A DNA stretch of 64,000 nucleotides from Desulfamplus sp. Its GTDB lineage: Bacteria; Desulfobacterota; Desulfobacteria; Desulfobacterales; Desulfobacteraceae. Of the stretch, positions 52,827 through 62,901 are shown piece by piece. Location of the stretch: positions 118,571-182,570 of the forward strand of contig JADFZJ010000001.1 in assembly GCA_015232555.1 (NCBI GenBank), read 5' to 3'. The position numbers were made by a program, and so were the translations under genes. The notes under the pieces are model-generated. The model did no database searches and was not told where the DNA came from. It saw only the letters and a list, made by a program, of their open reading frames with translations. The stretch's first letter is position 1. Each line of letters starts with the position of its first letter.

Positions 52827-53660
52827 TTATTCTGGCACCCATAGAGAGATTCGATCCTCTTGATTTATCATAAGACTTTTTTCTATATAATATATCAATG
52901 CTTTACGACAAATTATCTCCCTTACCCCATCTGGCGTATTATATCTTTTTAAAATAGCATTTTGTGTCTCTTTGGGAAGTGAAGGATTAGGTTTAAGCCT
53001 TACAGTCACTATTTCATTCCATTCCATATCATCAGCAGATGATACCCACTTTTCAGGGGAAAATTCTACTGAAATAATATTTGAAAGAACAAAATCAAGA
53101 TATGCTGACTTTATATGGCAATATGCTCTAATATGGTATCTGTTGCTTGCAAAGATTAAATGATTCGGCGAAATCACACGAAACATTGTCTTCTCAGATA
53201 CATTCCTTTTTTTAAGATATTCAATTGCTACACTTTTATGTCTTCTTAAAGCCGTCAGTATTATTTGAGTATTTCGGGTGTCTAGTTCAGTTTGCAATTT
53301 TTGATTTACATCTGTAATTTCAATATCACTCCAATCCTCTTCTTCCTTATAATACCTACCAAGAGACTGACCACGAAGATACTCAAGAAATAATTTCGCA
53401 TCTTTTCTAACAAAAACAGGTTCAAAAGTTTGTTTTGCCACATGTCTTTTAAGTTTTGAGTTATAAATCATCTGATAAGGATATAAATGCCTGTATTCGT
53501 TAAGAACTGCCTGAGCTGCCTGCCTTGATATTGAAAAAGTGATTGCAAGATCATTGGCTGTAATACCTTCATCCCATAAGAGTTTAGTTTCAATATATTC
53601 ATATCTTCTTAATTTTTTATTAAATATGTCAAGTTTCATTACATATACCCGTGTTGACAT
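52827..53660 (-). CDS. WYL-domain transcriptional regulator next to the cas operon
   Basis: 277 residues. The N-terminal winged helix is DEGITANDLAITFSISRQAAQAVLNEY. The WYL domain follows at about residue 140 (SVAIEYLKKRNVSEKTMFRVISPNHLIF, then RYHIRAYCHIKSAYLDFVLSNI). WYL regulators often control CRISPR-Cas and other defence loci, sensing nucleic-acid ligands. It is divergent from cas6; the ATG at 53660 lies within the cas promoter, and an internal ATG at 53639 is an alternative start. Confidence 0.87.
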   Translation of the reverse strand: MSTRVYVMKLDIFNKKLRRYEYIETKLLWDEGITANDLAITFSISRQAAQAVLNEYRHLYPYQMIYNSKLKRHVAKQTFEPVFVRKDAKLFLEYLRGQSLGRYYKEEEDWSDIEITDVNQKLQTELDTRNTQIILTALRRHKSVAIEYLKKRNVSEKTMFRVISPNHLIFASNRYHIRAYCHIKSAYLDFVLSNIISVEFSPEKWVSSADDMEWNEIVTVRLKPNPSLPKETQNAILKRYNTPDGVREIICRKALIYYIEKSLMINQEDRISLWVPE

Positions 53661-53683
53661 GGTGTATTAGTTATTGATATAAA
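53654..53683 (+). promoter_or_regulatory. Predicted sigma-70 promoter of the cas operon
   Basis: TTGACA (53654-53659), an 18-base spacer, then TATAAA (53678-53683), about 30 bases before the cas6 ATG. The -35 box overlaps the first codons of the divergent WYL gene, so the regulator could repress both directions from one site. Confidence 0.55.
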
Positions 53684-53715
53684 TTTATAAAACATAAATG
53701 AAAGGAATTGTAAAT

Positions 53716-54444
53716 ATGAAACGAATACGAATTCAGCTCCCAAAACAAAGACAGGTTAATTATTGCAATTTAGATGTTATCCATGATGCACTGATAAACG
53801 CTTTTCTAAAACATGGTGCAGATAAAAATCTAATAATTGGTCAAGATGCCGCGCTCTGGAACTTTGCCGCACTTGGCTTTCGACAGAAGAATTATAATTA
53901 TGTTCATACTCTTGTTGTTTCCACCTCTGATGAGGAACTCTCAAAAATTATTGCTGCAATAGACCCGTCAGATATTCATTATACCAGAGTATTGACATCA
54001 GAATCAGTTAATTTTTCAGAAGGTGAGATAAAAAATGACCCTTCACCCATTTTCCAGGGTCAGAACAGGCTTGGTGTTTTGATGCTTTCCCCGATTGCTG
54101 TTTCAAAAAAGATGAATGGAAAACGGATGTGGTATCAGAAAATTGATGATTTTAACCTCAGTGCTGCTGTGAATTATCGCCTTTCACGTTCTGTCGGAAG
54201 AGAGGTTAATTTGTCAATATATCCAGACTCTTTATATCTCAGATGTAATCCTAAGTATGATACTCTGGTACAGCTCAAAACATATCCTGACGGTAAAAAA
54301 GGTTTTGTTATAGGTATGCGTATTCCACTTTTAATTCAGGGAAATGAAGAGGATTTAGAGCTTGCATGGTATTCCGGCATTGGAGAAAAAACAAGAAATG
54401 GATTTGGGTGCATTGATATTGCTGAAAGGGGGATTGGAAGATGA
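53716..54444 (+). CDS. cas6: CRISPR pre-crRNA endonuclease Cas6
   Basis: 242 residues from ATG 53716, which has AAAGGAATTGTAAAT upstream; an ATG at 53698 is also open. Two RRM-like halves end in the Gly-rich loop GIGEKTRNGFGCIDI typical of Cas6, where the substrate RNA is held. His/Lys/Tyr candidates for the active site lie in the N-terminal half (DALINAFLKHGADKN). It would cut the repeat RNA of the array at 63036. It overlaps cas10d by four bases (ATGA). Confidence 0.9.
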   Translation: MKRIRIQLPKQRQVNYCNLDVIHDALINAFLKHGADKNLIIGQDAALWNFAALGFRQKNYNYVHTLVVSTSDEELSKIIAAIDPSDIHYTRVLTSESVNFSEGEIKNDPSPIFQGQNRLGVLMLSPIAVSKKMNGKRMWYQKIDDFNLSAAVNYRLSRSVGREVNLSIYPDSLYLRCNPKYDTLVQLKTYPDGKKGFVIGMRIPLLIQGNEEDLELAWYSGIGEKTRNGFGCIDIAERGIGR

Positions 54445-57362
54445 AAAATAATCACTTCATGGAAATAGCCTCTAAATCAGCAGAAAGAGTCTATGTTGAT
54501 TTTTTAAAGCGTGTTGTTGAGGGTTATATTGTTAATGGAAATAAAGGTAAGGGAGATCGAGAGACGGTTGCAATTGAAGAAAATGCCAGAAAAAAGATCG
54601 AATCAGGGCAATATGTTGATCCGCGGACACTCAGGTTAATGGCAATCAGCGGGAAAGGAGGAAAAGTTGCTTTAGGTGATGATCCCGCAAAACAGGCAAA
54701 GTATGACCGTTTCACCAATATAACCCTTCTGGATCATCTGCTCTCTGTAACAAGAGGAGGAGTTGTCTTTTGTGCTATGGATTTAATGGCACAAAACAGT
54801 GATATGAATTTAGAAAAACTTCAAAAGCGTCTTGCTGTTGTTGCTGTTATCGCCTTTCTTCATGATATTGACAAGGATATTCAACTTGAACGTAATGCTG
54901 ATATTACACTTGCAGCAGTTGAAGAGCGTGTTAAACGTTATGGAATTAATGAATTTTTAAAACAGTATGATGTAGCTCTATCTTCAGAAGAGATTCTTTG
55001 CCTGATTGCTAAAGTTGAAGCAACCCAATCTCATAGGTATATTAAGACATTAAACTCACCTCTTCCAAGAGAATTTGAGACTCTTACTGAATATATCCGA
55101 TTTGCAGATCACATGGATGGTGTCTGGCTTCTTGATGACCCTTCTGATGGTGGGATTTCGGGTGTATTGAAAAATTTTGAAGAGAAAAAACATCGAAATA
55201 TTTTTAAGTCTGATGTTCTGGACAGATGGAAAAAGATAGAGATATTTGATCCTCACCACTCCTTTCTTTTAGATGAGCTTCAAAGTGCCATATCTGATCG
55301 TTCAGTAAATGTTACAGGCATACCTCCACTAATAGAAATCCATCAAGACGGTCATCTAATTATGCTTGTTCCTGAAAATGGATATGACACAATTATAGAT
55401 AAGGCATTTAAAAGCCTCTCTTCACAGCTTCCTTTTAGCCTTCAAATTAATATTTCAAATAGAGGTATTCCAGCACTTTACAATGGCTTTCCATCACATG
55501 AAGAGATTGAGAGCTTTATCTCCAAAACTCTCCAATCAACTGATTTTTCAGACCTATTTAAAATTAAAAAAGAGTTTGTTGAGCCATTAAATGAGAATCT
55601 GGATAATCTTCTTTCACAAGTTGGACTTCAACCTGTTTTCCCTTCAAAAAAGAGCGGTGCCTTGATTACACTCTATAGTTCACTTGAGAAAATGGAAGAA
55701 AATTCAAAAGAGCATCTTTACCGTGCAGCACACCTTGTTCTTCTGCTTAACCTGAACATTGAATCTAAACCAAAGGACAATATACCAGATTATAACCAGA
55801 GGGAAAAAAATCTGCTGGAGTTGATAAAAGAACCTCGCCCTTCATGGATTAATGAGATTGATGATGCTGCTTCCAGAAGAACAGTTACAGCCTTGTGGGT
55901 TACAGCCCTTGCTTATGAAGATGATGAAATGGTTAATAAGATATGGGAAGAGGGAGGGCTACTTCAAAAGTGGCTTGAAGGAGATGAAGAGAATAAAGGG
56001 TTTAACAATTTTATAGAAGGGGACGGGGTAAAGATTAAACAGGAGATTATCAGCCGTTTTAAGAGTTTTCTGACAGGTGAGTTTATAGCAGAATCAGATA
56101 CAGCAGACGTAAATGACAATAAAAAAGGAAGATGTCTTTTCACAGACGAGCCAGTTCCCTTTGACCAGACAATCAGTGAAGCATTAGGACTGTATGGGGT
56201 TAAAGTGTCAGCTTTTTCAGGCAGGGACGGCAGACCAGAATCTATTATGTCAGGATCAGCCCATACCAATATTAGCTTAACTTCCGTTGCAGAGCACAAA
56301 ATAAGAACAAAAGTACATGAAATTCAGAAAGGTCGGGCAGGTGGTGTTCCTACAATTATATCATCTCCGTCAACTATCGGGCTTTTCGGAGGTTTGGGGC
56401 TAAATGTTGATAAGAGTATGAGAGTCATGTCCATTTACGATCTTAATCGTCTTGAGATCAAGAAAGGTACAGTTCTCAAAGGTATTGAGATGTATCAGGG
56501 GCGACACAGAATGGCACGTCTTGAAACTTTTCCTGAAAAGACAAAGGATCAGATTGAATTTTTAATAATGATTCTTAAAGCAACTCGAAGAATCGGGCGT
56601 CCCATGCACATGTTCAGAGGTCTTCCAGTGAGGCAGAAAAGTTATTTCTATTTTGATGCAATGCCAAAAGTTCTTAAAAATCTGATTGGCGGTAATTCCT
56701 TGTATCTTGAACAGATACCAAAGGCACTTGAAGAGCTTGAGATGGCTCAGTTGATAATAGAAACTCACGGATTAGGATATGATGTCTTAAAACTGTATGC
56801 TGACAAGTCAACACGATTTAAAGCTCTCTGTCTTATCTGGTCTCATTTACGGAGTAAAGAGGCGGATAGAACAAAATTCGCCGGCAAATTGTACAGCATG
56901 TATGACTATTTTATGGAGGATAATAGCATTATGAAACAAGAGGATAACGCTTTGGTAAGGCTTGGTAAAGTTGCTACAAGTATTCAAAAAAGGCCGTTCG
57001 GTCAGACATCTGCCAGTGAAGAGCTGCTTGTATTTAAAATCTGCTTTGATACGGTTACTTCGGCACGAAAATATGGACAGATGGATGAAGAGTCACTCAT
57101 TTATGCGATTGCTGGAGAACTTGAGACAAATCTTGTTAGAAAGGATAAAGCTGCATCAAGAAATAACCGTGATGGTAAAAACCTTATTGATGGATGCTTG
57201 GAGGTAGCACAACTTTTTGTAAAAGATATTTGGACAGGATTACTTAATGGTCAGACTCCTGGACAAAAGAACAAACGGATTCTTTCCAGTATTTACCGAA
57301 TCTCTTTTATCAAGAACCATCAAAAGAATAGTCAAACTCAAAATAGTCAGACTCAAGAATGA
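54441..57362 (+). CDS. cas10d: Type I-D large subunit Cas10d (Csc3) with HD nuclease
   Basis: 973 residues. The N-terminal HD domain has the His in LLDHLLSV (about residue 99) and the HD pair in IAFLHDIDKD (about 140). A Cys in GRCLFTDEPV (about residue 565) lies where other Cas10 proteins carry a zinc site, and the C-terminal half is alpha-helical. No GGDD cyclase motif is visible, as expected for Cas10d. The type I-D effector cleaves DNA through this HD domain, explaining why the Cas3 at 59129 lacks one. Confidence 0.92.
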   Translation: MKNNHFMEIASKSAERVYVDFLKRVVEGYIVNGNKGKGDRETVAIEENARKKIESGQYVDPRTLRLMAISGKGGKVALGDDPAKQAKYDRFTNITLLDHLLSVTRGGVVFCAMDLMAQNSDMNLEKLQKRLAVVAVIAFLHDIDKDIQLERNADITLAAVEERVKRYGINEFLKQYDVALSSEEILCLIAKVEATQSHRYIKTLNSPLPREFETLTEYIRFADHMDGVWLLDDPSDGGISGVLKNFEEKKHRNIFKSDVLDRWKKIEIFDPHHSFLLDELQSAISDRSVNVTGIPPLIEIHQDGHLIMLVPENGYDTIIDKAFKSLSSQLPFSLQINISNRGIPALYNGFPSHEEIESFISKTLQSTDFSDLFKIKKEFVEPLNENLDNLLSQVGLQPVFPSKKSGALITLYSSLEKMEENSKEHLYRAAHLVLLLNLNIESKPKDNIPDYNQREKNLLELIKEPRPSWINEIDDAASRRTVTALWVTALAYEDDEMVNKIWEEGGLLQKWLEGDEENKGFNNFIEGDGVKIKQEIISRFKSFLTGEFIAESDTADVNDNKKGRCLFTDEPVPFDQTISEALGLYGVKVSAFSGRDGRPESIMSGSAHTNISLTSVAEHKIRTKVHEIQKGRAGGVPTIISSPSTIGLFGGLGLNVDKSMRVMSIYDLNRLEIKKGTVLKGIEMYQGRHRMARLETFPEKTKDQIEFLIMILKATRRIGRPMHMFRGLPVRQKSYFYFDAMPKVLKNLIGGNSLYLEQIPKALEELEMAQLIIETHGLGYDVLKLYADKSTRFKALCLIWSHLRSKEADRTKFAGKLYSMYDYFMEDNSIMKQEDNALVRLGKVATSIQKRPFGQTSASEELLVFKICFDTVTSARKYGQMDEESLIYAIAGELETNLVRKDKAASRNNRDGKNLIDGCLEVAQLFVKDIWTGLLNGQTPGQKNKRILSSIYRISFIKNHQKNSQTQNSQTQE

Positions 57363-57447
57363 AATCAGCCATTAAATCAAAATAAAATTAATCGACAAAA
57401 TTAATTGTAATAGTTCAATAATAAGCCAAATAACGGAGGAAAATATT

Positions 57448-58449
57448 GTGGAACGCTTTAACGAATATCTTGGAAATATGGATAACCTTCTTCAAACAAG
57501 TACAACATCAGATGGCAAGGGAACATATATTCATCCAGCTTTGAAAAACAGCGGTGTAGTATCATTAGTGTTAATCAGAAAAGCTATAGGACCTGTGATG
57601 ATCCGCAACTCAGAAGAGGAAATTACAGATATTGAATTTAATGGAGCTACATATATAAGGGCAGTTCCTAACAAATTCAAATATCCTGAGCGAGGCAGAG
57701 GACTTCAAATATTGCGGGCTTTTGGTGCCGGAGGACGTCTGCCCCAGAACAAGACCGCACTGGGTAGCCAACAGAAACCATCAGACGCCTTTGATATGAA
57801 TGCTCTGGTTTTCGGAGACTCCACAACCCAGAATAACAGGGTGTTACCAATTAAAAGTGCTGTCAACTACTCTGATGCACTCAGTTTCATTCCCAAATAT
57901 CTTTGTGTTGATGAATCTTTCCACAACAGAGCGATGGAAGATGGCACCCTGTTTAATGCGGAAAACAAAAAAAACAGTGATAATCTGTTTAATCGCCATT
58001 TCATTCTTCCAGGTACATTAATGGTGCAGGTATTATCCACAAGAGGAAGAGTGCTTCCAATAGAGGGCTTGAACCATCTGCTTCTATCAATGGGAGTTGC
58101 CGGTGCATACGGAGGTCAGACATCAATTACTGGAACCAACATATCCACTATTCCTGTTGGAATGTATGGTGCCAAATTTGAGAGACCCGAGACATCTCCT
58201 TACGAGATTGTCAGAATGTTTAAAGATATGGAGCTTGACGCTACTGACGAAAAGAGCGTGATAGAAACTATTCACAAGATCATGCAGAAAGTTCATGTAA
58301 AAAGCATGATTTCTGAAGAGATTGCAGCATATCAATCTGACTTGATAGATAAATTTGAAAAAAACGATCAGGAGTTAAAGAAGAGTTATCTTGAATCAGC
58401 GTTAAAAGTAGGAGAACTTTTTGACAACTGGTTTGGAACAGGGAAATAA
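57448..58449 (+). CDS. csc2: Type I-D backbone subunit Csc2 (Cas7d)
   Basis: 333 residues starting with GTG at 57448 after CGGAGGAAAATATT, a strong ribosome site. Cas7-family features include SLVLIRKAIGPVMIRN, a Gly-rich region (GAGGRLPQNK), and LPGTLMVQVLSTRGRVLPIEGLNHLLLS with AYGGQTSITGTNI, characteristic of Csc2. It would polymerise along the crRNA spacer. An 85-base gap separates it from cas10d, so the locus may have an internal start. Confidence 0.92.
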   Translation: MERFNEYLGNMDNLLQTSTTSDGKGTYIHPALKNSGVVSLVLIRKAIGPVMIRNSEEEITDIEFNGATYIRAVPNKFKYPERGRGLQILRAFGAGGRLPQNKTALGSQQKPSDAFDMNALVFGDSTTQNNRVLPIKSAVNYSDALSFIPKYLCVDESFHNRAMEDGTLFNAENKKNSDNLFNRHFILPGTLMVQVLSTRGRVLPIEGLNHLLLSMGVAGAYGGQTSITGTNISTIPVGMYGAKFERPETSPYEIVRMFKDMELDATDEKSVIETIHKIMQKVHVKSMISEEIAAYQSDLIDKFEKNDQELKKSYLESALKVGELFDNWFGTGK

Positions 58450-58455
58450 AAAGTT

Positions 58456-59106
58456 ATGGAAAAAATAAGCATTGAGGCAGAAACAATAACTCCCTTTGCC
58501 TATCACAGCCTTATGGTGCAAAATGGAACTGCTACAATTCCTGAACTTATAAGTGACCGTGCTATTTGCTTCGGGCTTGCACTTGCTCTCGGCATGACTC
58601 AAGCCCGTACAGCTCTCCCACCAAAGGATTATTATACCCATATTTCAGCCATGCCCTATAGAGCGTCACTCTTTACAACGGATAAACCTGAACTGCTTCC
58701 GCCACTTATATGTCGTCTGAATTTGGATGCAGAAGCTGGATTGCAGAAAAAAATTCAGGATGTCTCTAAAAAGGGGAATCTCAAAGATTTTTTCTTTATT
58801 CAGGAAGTGCCACCATACCAGAAATTTAAAGGGGTGCTGTTTGGCTTTGAGGGATTCAATCCCTTTGAATATGTAGAGAAAGATGAGATTGTCATCAGAG
58901 TTGGACTGCATCAAAGAGGTATGGTACGCCTAAAGCAGATGAAAAAAAATCCAGATAAAGAGTTTACCAATGTGCGATTAAATGCCTCAACAGCCTCTCT
59001 GTTTGGTAAAAAACTTAAGGTGGATCGCTATCTTCTGCACACGCTTCAACTAACACAATTAATGGAGATAGAAGAGGCTTCAGATGAGGTTTCAACATGG
59101 AGATAA
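58456..59106 (+). CDS. csc1: Type I-D subunit Csc1 (Cas5d-type)
   Basis: 216 residues. The N-terminus IEAETITPFAYHSLMV is a Cas5-like RRM strand, and the central ISAMPYRASLFTT with LLPPLICRLNLDAEAG fits Csc1. It caps the 5' handle of the crRNA in the effector. It begins six bases after csc2, in the normal csc2-csc1 order of type I-D. Confidence 0.9.
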   Translation: MEKISIEAETITPFAYHSLMVQNGTATIPELISDRAICFGLALALGMTQARTALPPKDYYTHISAMPYRASLFTTDKPELLPPLICRLNLDAEAGLQKKIQDVSKKGNLKDFFFIQEVPPYQKFKGVLFGFEGFNPFEYVEKDEIVIRVGLHQRGMVRLKQMKKNPDKEFTNVRLNASTASLFGKKLKVDRYLLHTLQLTQLMEIEEASDEVSTWR

Positions 59107-59128
59107 CATTAATACGTGAGGTTGTATT

Positions 59129-61105
59129 ATGGAGATAGCATCAGTAGTTATTGAAAGGCATTGTGTCGAAAATATTCCTGAAACTGGATTATCCCCTTTA
59201 CAAAACGAGCTGCTTGAATCTCCTGCAAAGGTTAGAATTTGCAGTGCTCCAACAGGTGCTGGAAAGAGTTATGCCTTTCAGCGTGCCATTATTAAAGATG
59301 AAAGGGTGCTTTTTATAGTCCCTACAAGAAGACTTGCACAAAACCTTATGTTGAGTATCAGGGATTCATTAGTTAATGACAATGGCTGGACAGAGGAAAA
59401 GGTGTTTAAAAAACTTGCTCTCTGGAACTCTGATGAGACTAAACGCCTTAAGGATGCAGGTGAAACCAACATTGGAGCAAGGCGTATCAGGGAAATAAAT
59501 GGTTTAAATATCGCAATTGAGGGAGGAGAGATGATCATTGCTGTTCCTGAAGTTGTCAGCTATCTTCTTCTTCGTTACAATATGGAGAAATTTCAAACTG
59601 ATAAAGGCGTGTTCGATTTTCTTGTGAATTTTGAACATATTGTATTTGATGAGTTTCATACCATTTCTGCCCGTGGCTTTGGTCTTGCTGCTCTTTTTGC
59701 AAAACTTGCTGCTGAATTCAGTGGAAGCAGAAGTAAAGTAACCTTTCTCTCTGCCACACCCATTGATATTAAACCTGTTCTTATGAAATTTGATGTACCT
59801 GAAAGCCATATCCACAATTATGAAGAGACTTTGACAGATACAGGTCGTGCTGTTCATGGTGATGTACGTCTCGCCTTATGGGATTGTCCTGATATTCCAA
59901 CCCTTGTCAAAGAACATCTTGATATGATTATGGCTGAGATAAACAGTTCAAGGCAGGTTGTAATAATATACAATAGCCTTGGCGATCTTCAACGACATCT
60001 GCCAATCTTTGAGGATATTTTTATCAATGCAGGCATTAATAAAGGAGAAATTTTATTAATTAACAGCCTTGATGATTCTCGTACTAAAATAGATGAAAAG
60101 AGCTTTTTTCTCTCTGGCAGGAATTATAATCCTGAAAACTATAAAATCCTCATTGCAACAGCAAGTGTTGAAATGGGTGTAACCTTTAAAACTAACCTGC
60201 TTTTAATGGAACCAGGGTTTGAATCTGCCAATTTCTTGCAGCGTTATGGACGTGCAGCAAGAGGAAATCATAATGGTAACGTGTTTTTAAGGGTTGATTC
60301 TCGTCTTCTGGAAAAAAATCCATGGCTCAGAACATTGAAAAAATGGATGGAAACCAATCATGGAAAAAAATTGACTATCAGTGCCTTGACAGATGTTTTA
60401 ACCTTTGACTGTCAAAAGAGATTCAAATCCCCAATAGACGAAAAATCACAAAAGTATTTTGGAATGTTGCCAAGTCGGGCTGCATATTCAGCCGGACTGT
60501 ACTGGAATCTTTTGATGAAACATTTCAGCAATCAGGGGCATAGATTCAAACATTTAAGAGAGCATCAACCTTCTCCTTCAAAAGCAATTTATGGACTGAT
60601 TAAAACTGTTCGCAAAATGGAGTCAGATCGTGGATTTGGAGAACTTGTTAAAAAATGGTGTGATAGTTTTGAACAGGAAGCACGCACTTTAAGAGATATT
60701 GGCAAAGGAATCAAAGTCATAGAGGAAAACGGAGGTTCGTTTTATGTTCAAGAGTTATGGCTCAGACGCAATACTGATATTCTTTCAAGATTTCCTGTAA
60801 CCATTGGTCAAGATGATGTTGAAGAGGTTCGGATTGACGGTAAACTCAGAGACTATCAGCTTGATAAAAAGGATTGTCCATTTATCAAGGCAACAAGAAT
60901 CTTATGTTTTCCTCATACTGAATATAATCAGGTAGTTGAGGATAACAGTGAGATTATAAAAAATTGGTGCAAGGCTCTTAAAGATGGCTCTTTTGCATGG
61001 GACGACTACCCTGATGAGATGGAGGCAGTAATAAAATTAGTTCAAATGACAGGGATATTGGTGAGTGATGATACAGAAATGGAAGCAGCAACCTGTATTT
61101 TATGA
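59129..61105 (+). CDS. cas3: Type I-D Cas3 helicase (no HD domain)
   Basis: 658 residues of SF2 helicase. Motif I is SAPTGAGKSYAF (about residue 40), motif II is FDEFHTI (about 175), motif III is FLSATPID (about 208), and motif VI is QRYGRAARG (about 372). There is no N-terminal HD nuclease, as in type I-D where that function sits in Cas10d. It unwinds and translocates along target DNA. Its end overlaps the cas4 start. Confidence 0.93.
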   Translation: MEIASVVIERHCVENIPETGLSPLQNELLESPAKVRICSAPTGAGKSYAFQRAIIKDERVLFIVPTRRLAQNLMLSIRDSLVNDNGWTEEKVFKKLALWNSDETKRLKDAGETNIGARRIREINGLNIAIEGGEMIIAVPEVVSYLLLRYNMEKFQTDKGVFDFLVNFEHIVFDEFHTISARGFGLAALFAKLAAEFSGSRSKVTFLSATPIDIKPVLMKFDVPESHIHNYEETLTDTGRAVHGDVRLALWDCPDIPTLVKEHLDMIMAEINSSRQVVIIYNSLGDLQRHLPIFEDIFINAGINKGEILLINSLDDSRTKIDEKSFFLSGRNYNPENYKILIATASVEMGVTFKTNLLLMEPGFESANFLQRYGRAARGNHNGNVFLRVDSRLLEKNPWLRTLKKWMETNHGKKLTISALTDVLTFDCQKRFKSPIDEKSQKYFGMLPSRAAYSAGLYWNLLMKHFSNQGHRFKHLREHQPSPSKAIYGLIKTVRKMESDRGFGELVKKWCDSFEQEARTLRDIGKGIKVIEENGGSFYVQELWLRRNTDILSRFPVTIGQDDVEEVRIDGKLRDYQLDKKDCPFIKATRILCFPHTEYNQVVEDNSEIIKNWCKALKDGSFAWDDYPDEMEAVIKLVQMTGILVSDDTEMEAATCIL

Positions 61106-61610
61106 ACGTGTGGAAAGGCTCGGGTTGCATGGGCTTCACTTTCAGCATGTAACTCTTTGTGAACGAAGAGCATGGATGTACCTTAACAATATTAACTTTG
61201 CACAGTGGTATGATCGTGTTCAGCTTGGCACTGCAAAACACAGGACAAGCTACTCAAGAGATAAATCGGTCAACGGACTGATGGGACTTTCACCTGACAG
61301 AATTGACTGGCAAGAGCGTATTGTTTACGAAAATAAAGGAACTGCCGGTGCTGCAGAAGCATCTGATAATCAGACTGCTTTTTATGCAGTAATGCTCTCT
61401 ATTGCCACGGGTAAGGATTGGCGGGCTTTTATAAGTATCTTGTCTAATAGGAGAAATCGAGAGGTGAAAATTGATTCAAACCGCTTGGATAGGCTGCTTT
61501 GGGCTTCAGAACGTTTAGAAATTCTTTCCCAAATAAACACAGTTCCTGTTGTACCTGCAATTCCATTATGCAGCAAATGCTCTTTAGCAAATTTTTGTGG
61601 TTACAGTTAA
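61065..61610 (+). CDS. cas4: CRISPR adaptation nuclease Cas4
   Basis: About 180 residues. The N-terminal Cys is in VTLCERRAWM, RecB-like nuclease residues in GLSPDRIDW and VYENKGTA (Asp, Glu, Lys), and three Cys at the end in LCSKCSLANFCGYS complete a [4Fe-4S] site. The start is GTG 61065 or ATG 61068, both inside cas3 (about 40-base overlap in another frame). Cas4 trims prespacers and helps select the PAM with Cas1-Cas2. Confidence 0.92.
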   Translation: MMIQKWKQQPVFYERVERLGLHGLHFQHVTLCERRAWMYLNNINFAQWYDRVQLGTAKHRTSYSRDKSVNGLMGLSPDRIDWQERIVYENKGTAGAAEASDNQTAFYAVMLSIATGKDWRAFISILSNRRNREVKIDSNRLDRLLWASERLEILSQINTVPVVPAIPLCSKCSLANFCGYS

Positions 61611-61621
61611 ATTGAGGTTAT

Positions 61622-62590
61622 ATGGAAACTTTATTTGTATCCAAAGAGTCAATCTTGAAGAGGCGGGAAAATACGTTGAGTATAACTGTTGATGGTAAAA
61701 CCAGACCTTTTCCCATTGAAAAAATTGCTCATATTGTTCTTCTGTCTGAAAGCAGGCTTAATTCAGCTCTTTTATGTCTTTGTGGGGCTAATGGTGTAAG
61801 GATTTCTGTTTTTGATTATTACGGCTACTGTAAAGGAACATTTGAACCACCGCAAATGAACCCTTCCGGTCGTGTTAAACTTGAACAGGCACGACATATT
61901 ATTGATGACGTAAAACGAATGGCTATTGCAAGAGAGATAGTTCGTGGTGCTGCTCACAACATGCGTGCCAATCTTCAATATTACGCCTATAGAGAAAAAG
62001 AGGATCTGAAAGACGAAATATTAAAGATGAATCGCCTTATTCCCAAAATAGACGGGGCGGAAGATAGCTCTGTATTAATGGGAATTGAGGGAAATCTCCA
62101 TGTAATTTATTACAATGGATGGAAACTTATTGACGAACAGCTTGATTTTGGAAAAAGAGTAAGAAGACCGCCAAATAATCCGATTAACTGTCTTATCTCC
62201 TTTATCAATCAACTTGTATATACTGTTGTTCGTCATGAAATTTCTAAAACACATTTAGATGAAACACTAAGTTGGCTTCATTCTCCAGGAACTGGCAGAG
62301 CTTCTTTAAGTTTAGATTTGGCAGAACCCTTCAAGCCTGCTTTAACGGATATTCTAATTTTTAAGCTGATTCGTAAAGGAATAATCAGCGATAACTGGTT
62401 TGATACACATGAAGGAGTCTGTCTTTTAACCGAAACAGGCCGACGCCATGTTGCAGAGCAGTTTTCAATTAAATTGGAAGAGTCTTTACAAGGAAGAAGC
62501 TATAGAGAGTGGATTTACAGAGAAGTGCTCAATATTGAGAGGCACATTATGGGAATGGAAGAATATAACTCTTTTAAACGTAAAGCATGA
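61622..62590 (+). CDS. cas1: CRISPR integrase Cas1
   Basis: 322 residues. The metal-binding set is Glu in LMGIEGNLHVIYY, His in SWLHSPGTGRASL and Glu/Asp in LDLAEPFKPALTD. The N-terminal beta domain and the C-terminal helical end YREWIYREVLNIERHIMG are normal. It starts 12 bases after cas4 and overlaps cas2 by four bases. Confidence 0.95.
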   Translation: METLFVSKESILKRRENTLSITVDGKTRPFPIEKIAHIVLLSESRLNSALLCLCGANGVRISVFDYYGYCKGTFEPPQMNPSGRVKLEQARHIIDDVKRMAIAREIVRGAAHNMRANLQYYAYREKEDLKDEILKMNRLIPKIDGAEDSSVLMGIEGNLHVIYYNGWKLIDEQLDFGKRVRRPPNNPINCLISFINQLVYTVVRHEISKTHLDETLSWLHSPGTGRASLSLDLAEPFKPALTDILIFKLIRKGIISDNWFDTHEGVCLLTETGRRHVAEQFSIKLEESLQGRSYREWIYREVLNIERHIMGMEEYNSFKRKA

Positions 62591-62901
62591 GGATTGATAT
62601 GTATGTTTTGATGACTTACGATGTTCAGGCAAAAAGAACAGAAAAATTCAAGAAGTTATTAAGAAAATACCTTGAGCATATTCAAAATTCTGTTTTCAGT
62701 GGCGATCTTCAGGAGTCAAAACTTATTGAGTTGCGAAGAGCAATAAGTCAATTGCTTTTGCCAGGAGAAAATGTTACTGAGGTCACAGCGGTGAATCGAA
62801 AAAATGTGAATGTAGCTCATTATGTAAAACATGGGACTGGTAAGGGAGAGGCGAAAAGGATAATTGATACTTCCCATGTTGTCGATTTTGCAGTTTTATA
62901 A
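62587..62901 (+). CDS. cas2: CRISPR adaptation protein Cas2
   Basis: 104 residues with a ferredoxin-like fold. VLMTYDVQAKRTEKFKKLLRKYL carries the conserved Asp (YDV), and HIQNSVFSGDLQESKL the second block. The ATG at 62587 overlaps the cas1 stop (ATGA); ATG 62599 is an alternative start. It forms the dimer core of the Cas1-Cas2 integrase. It is the last cas gene before the leader. Confidence 0.95.
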   Translation: MRIDMYVLMTYDVQAKRTEKFKKLLRKYLEHIQNSVFSGDLQESKLIELRRAISQLLLPGENVTEVTAVNRKNVNVAHYVKHGTGKGEAKRIIDTSHVVDFAVL

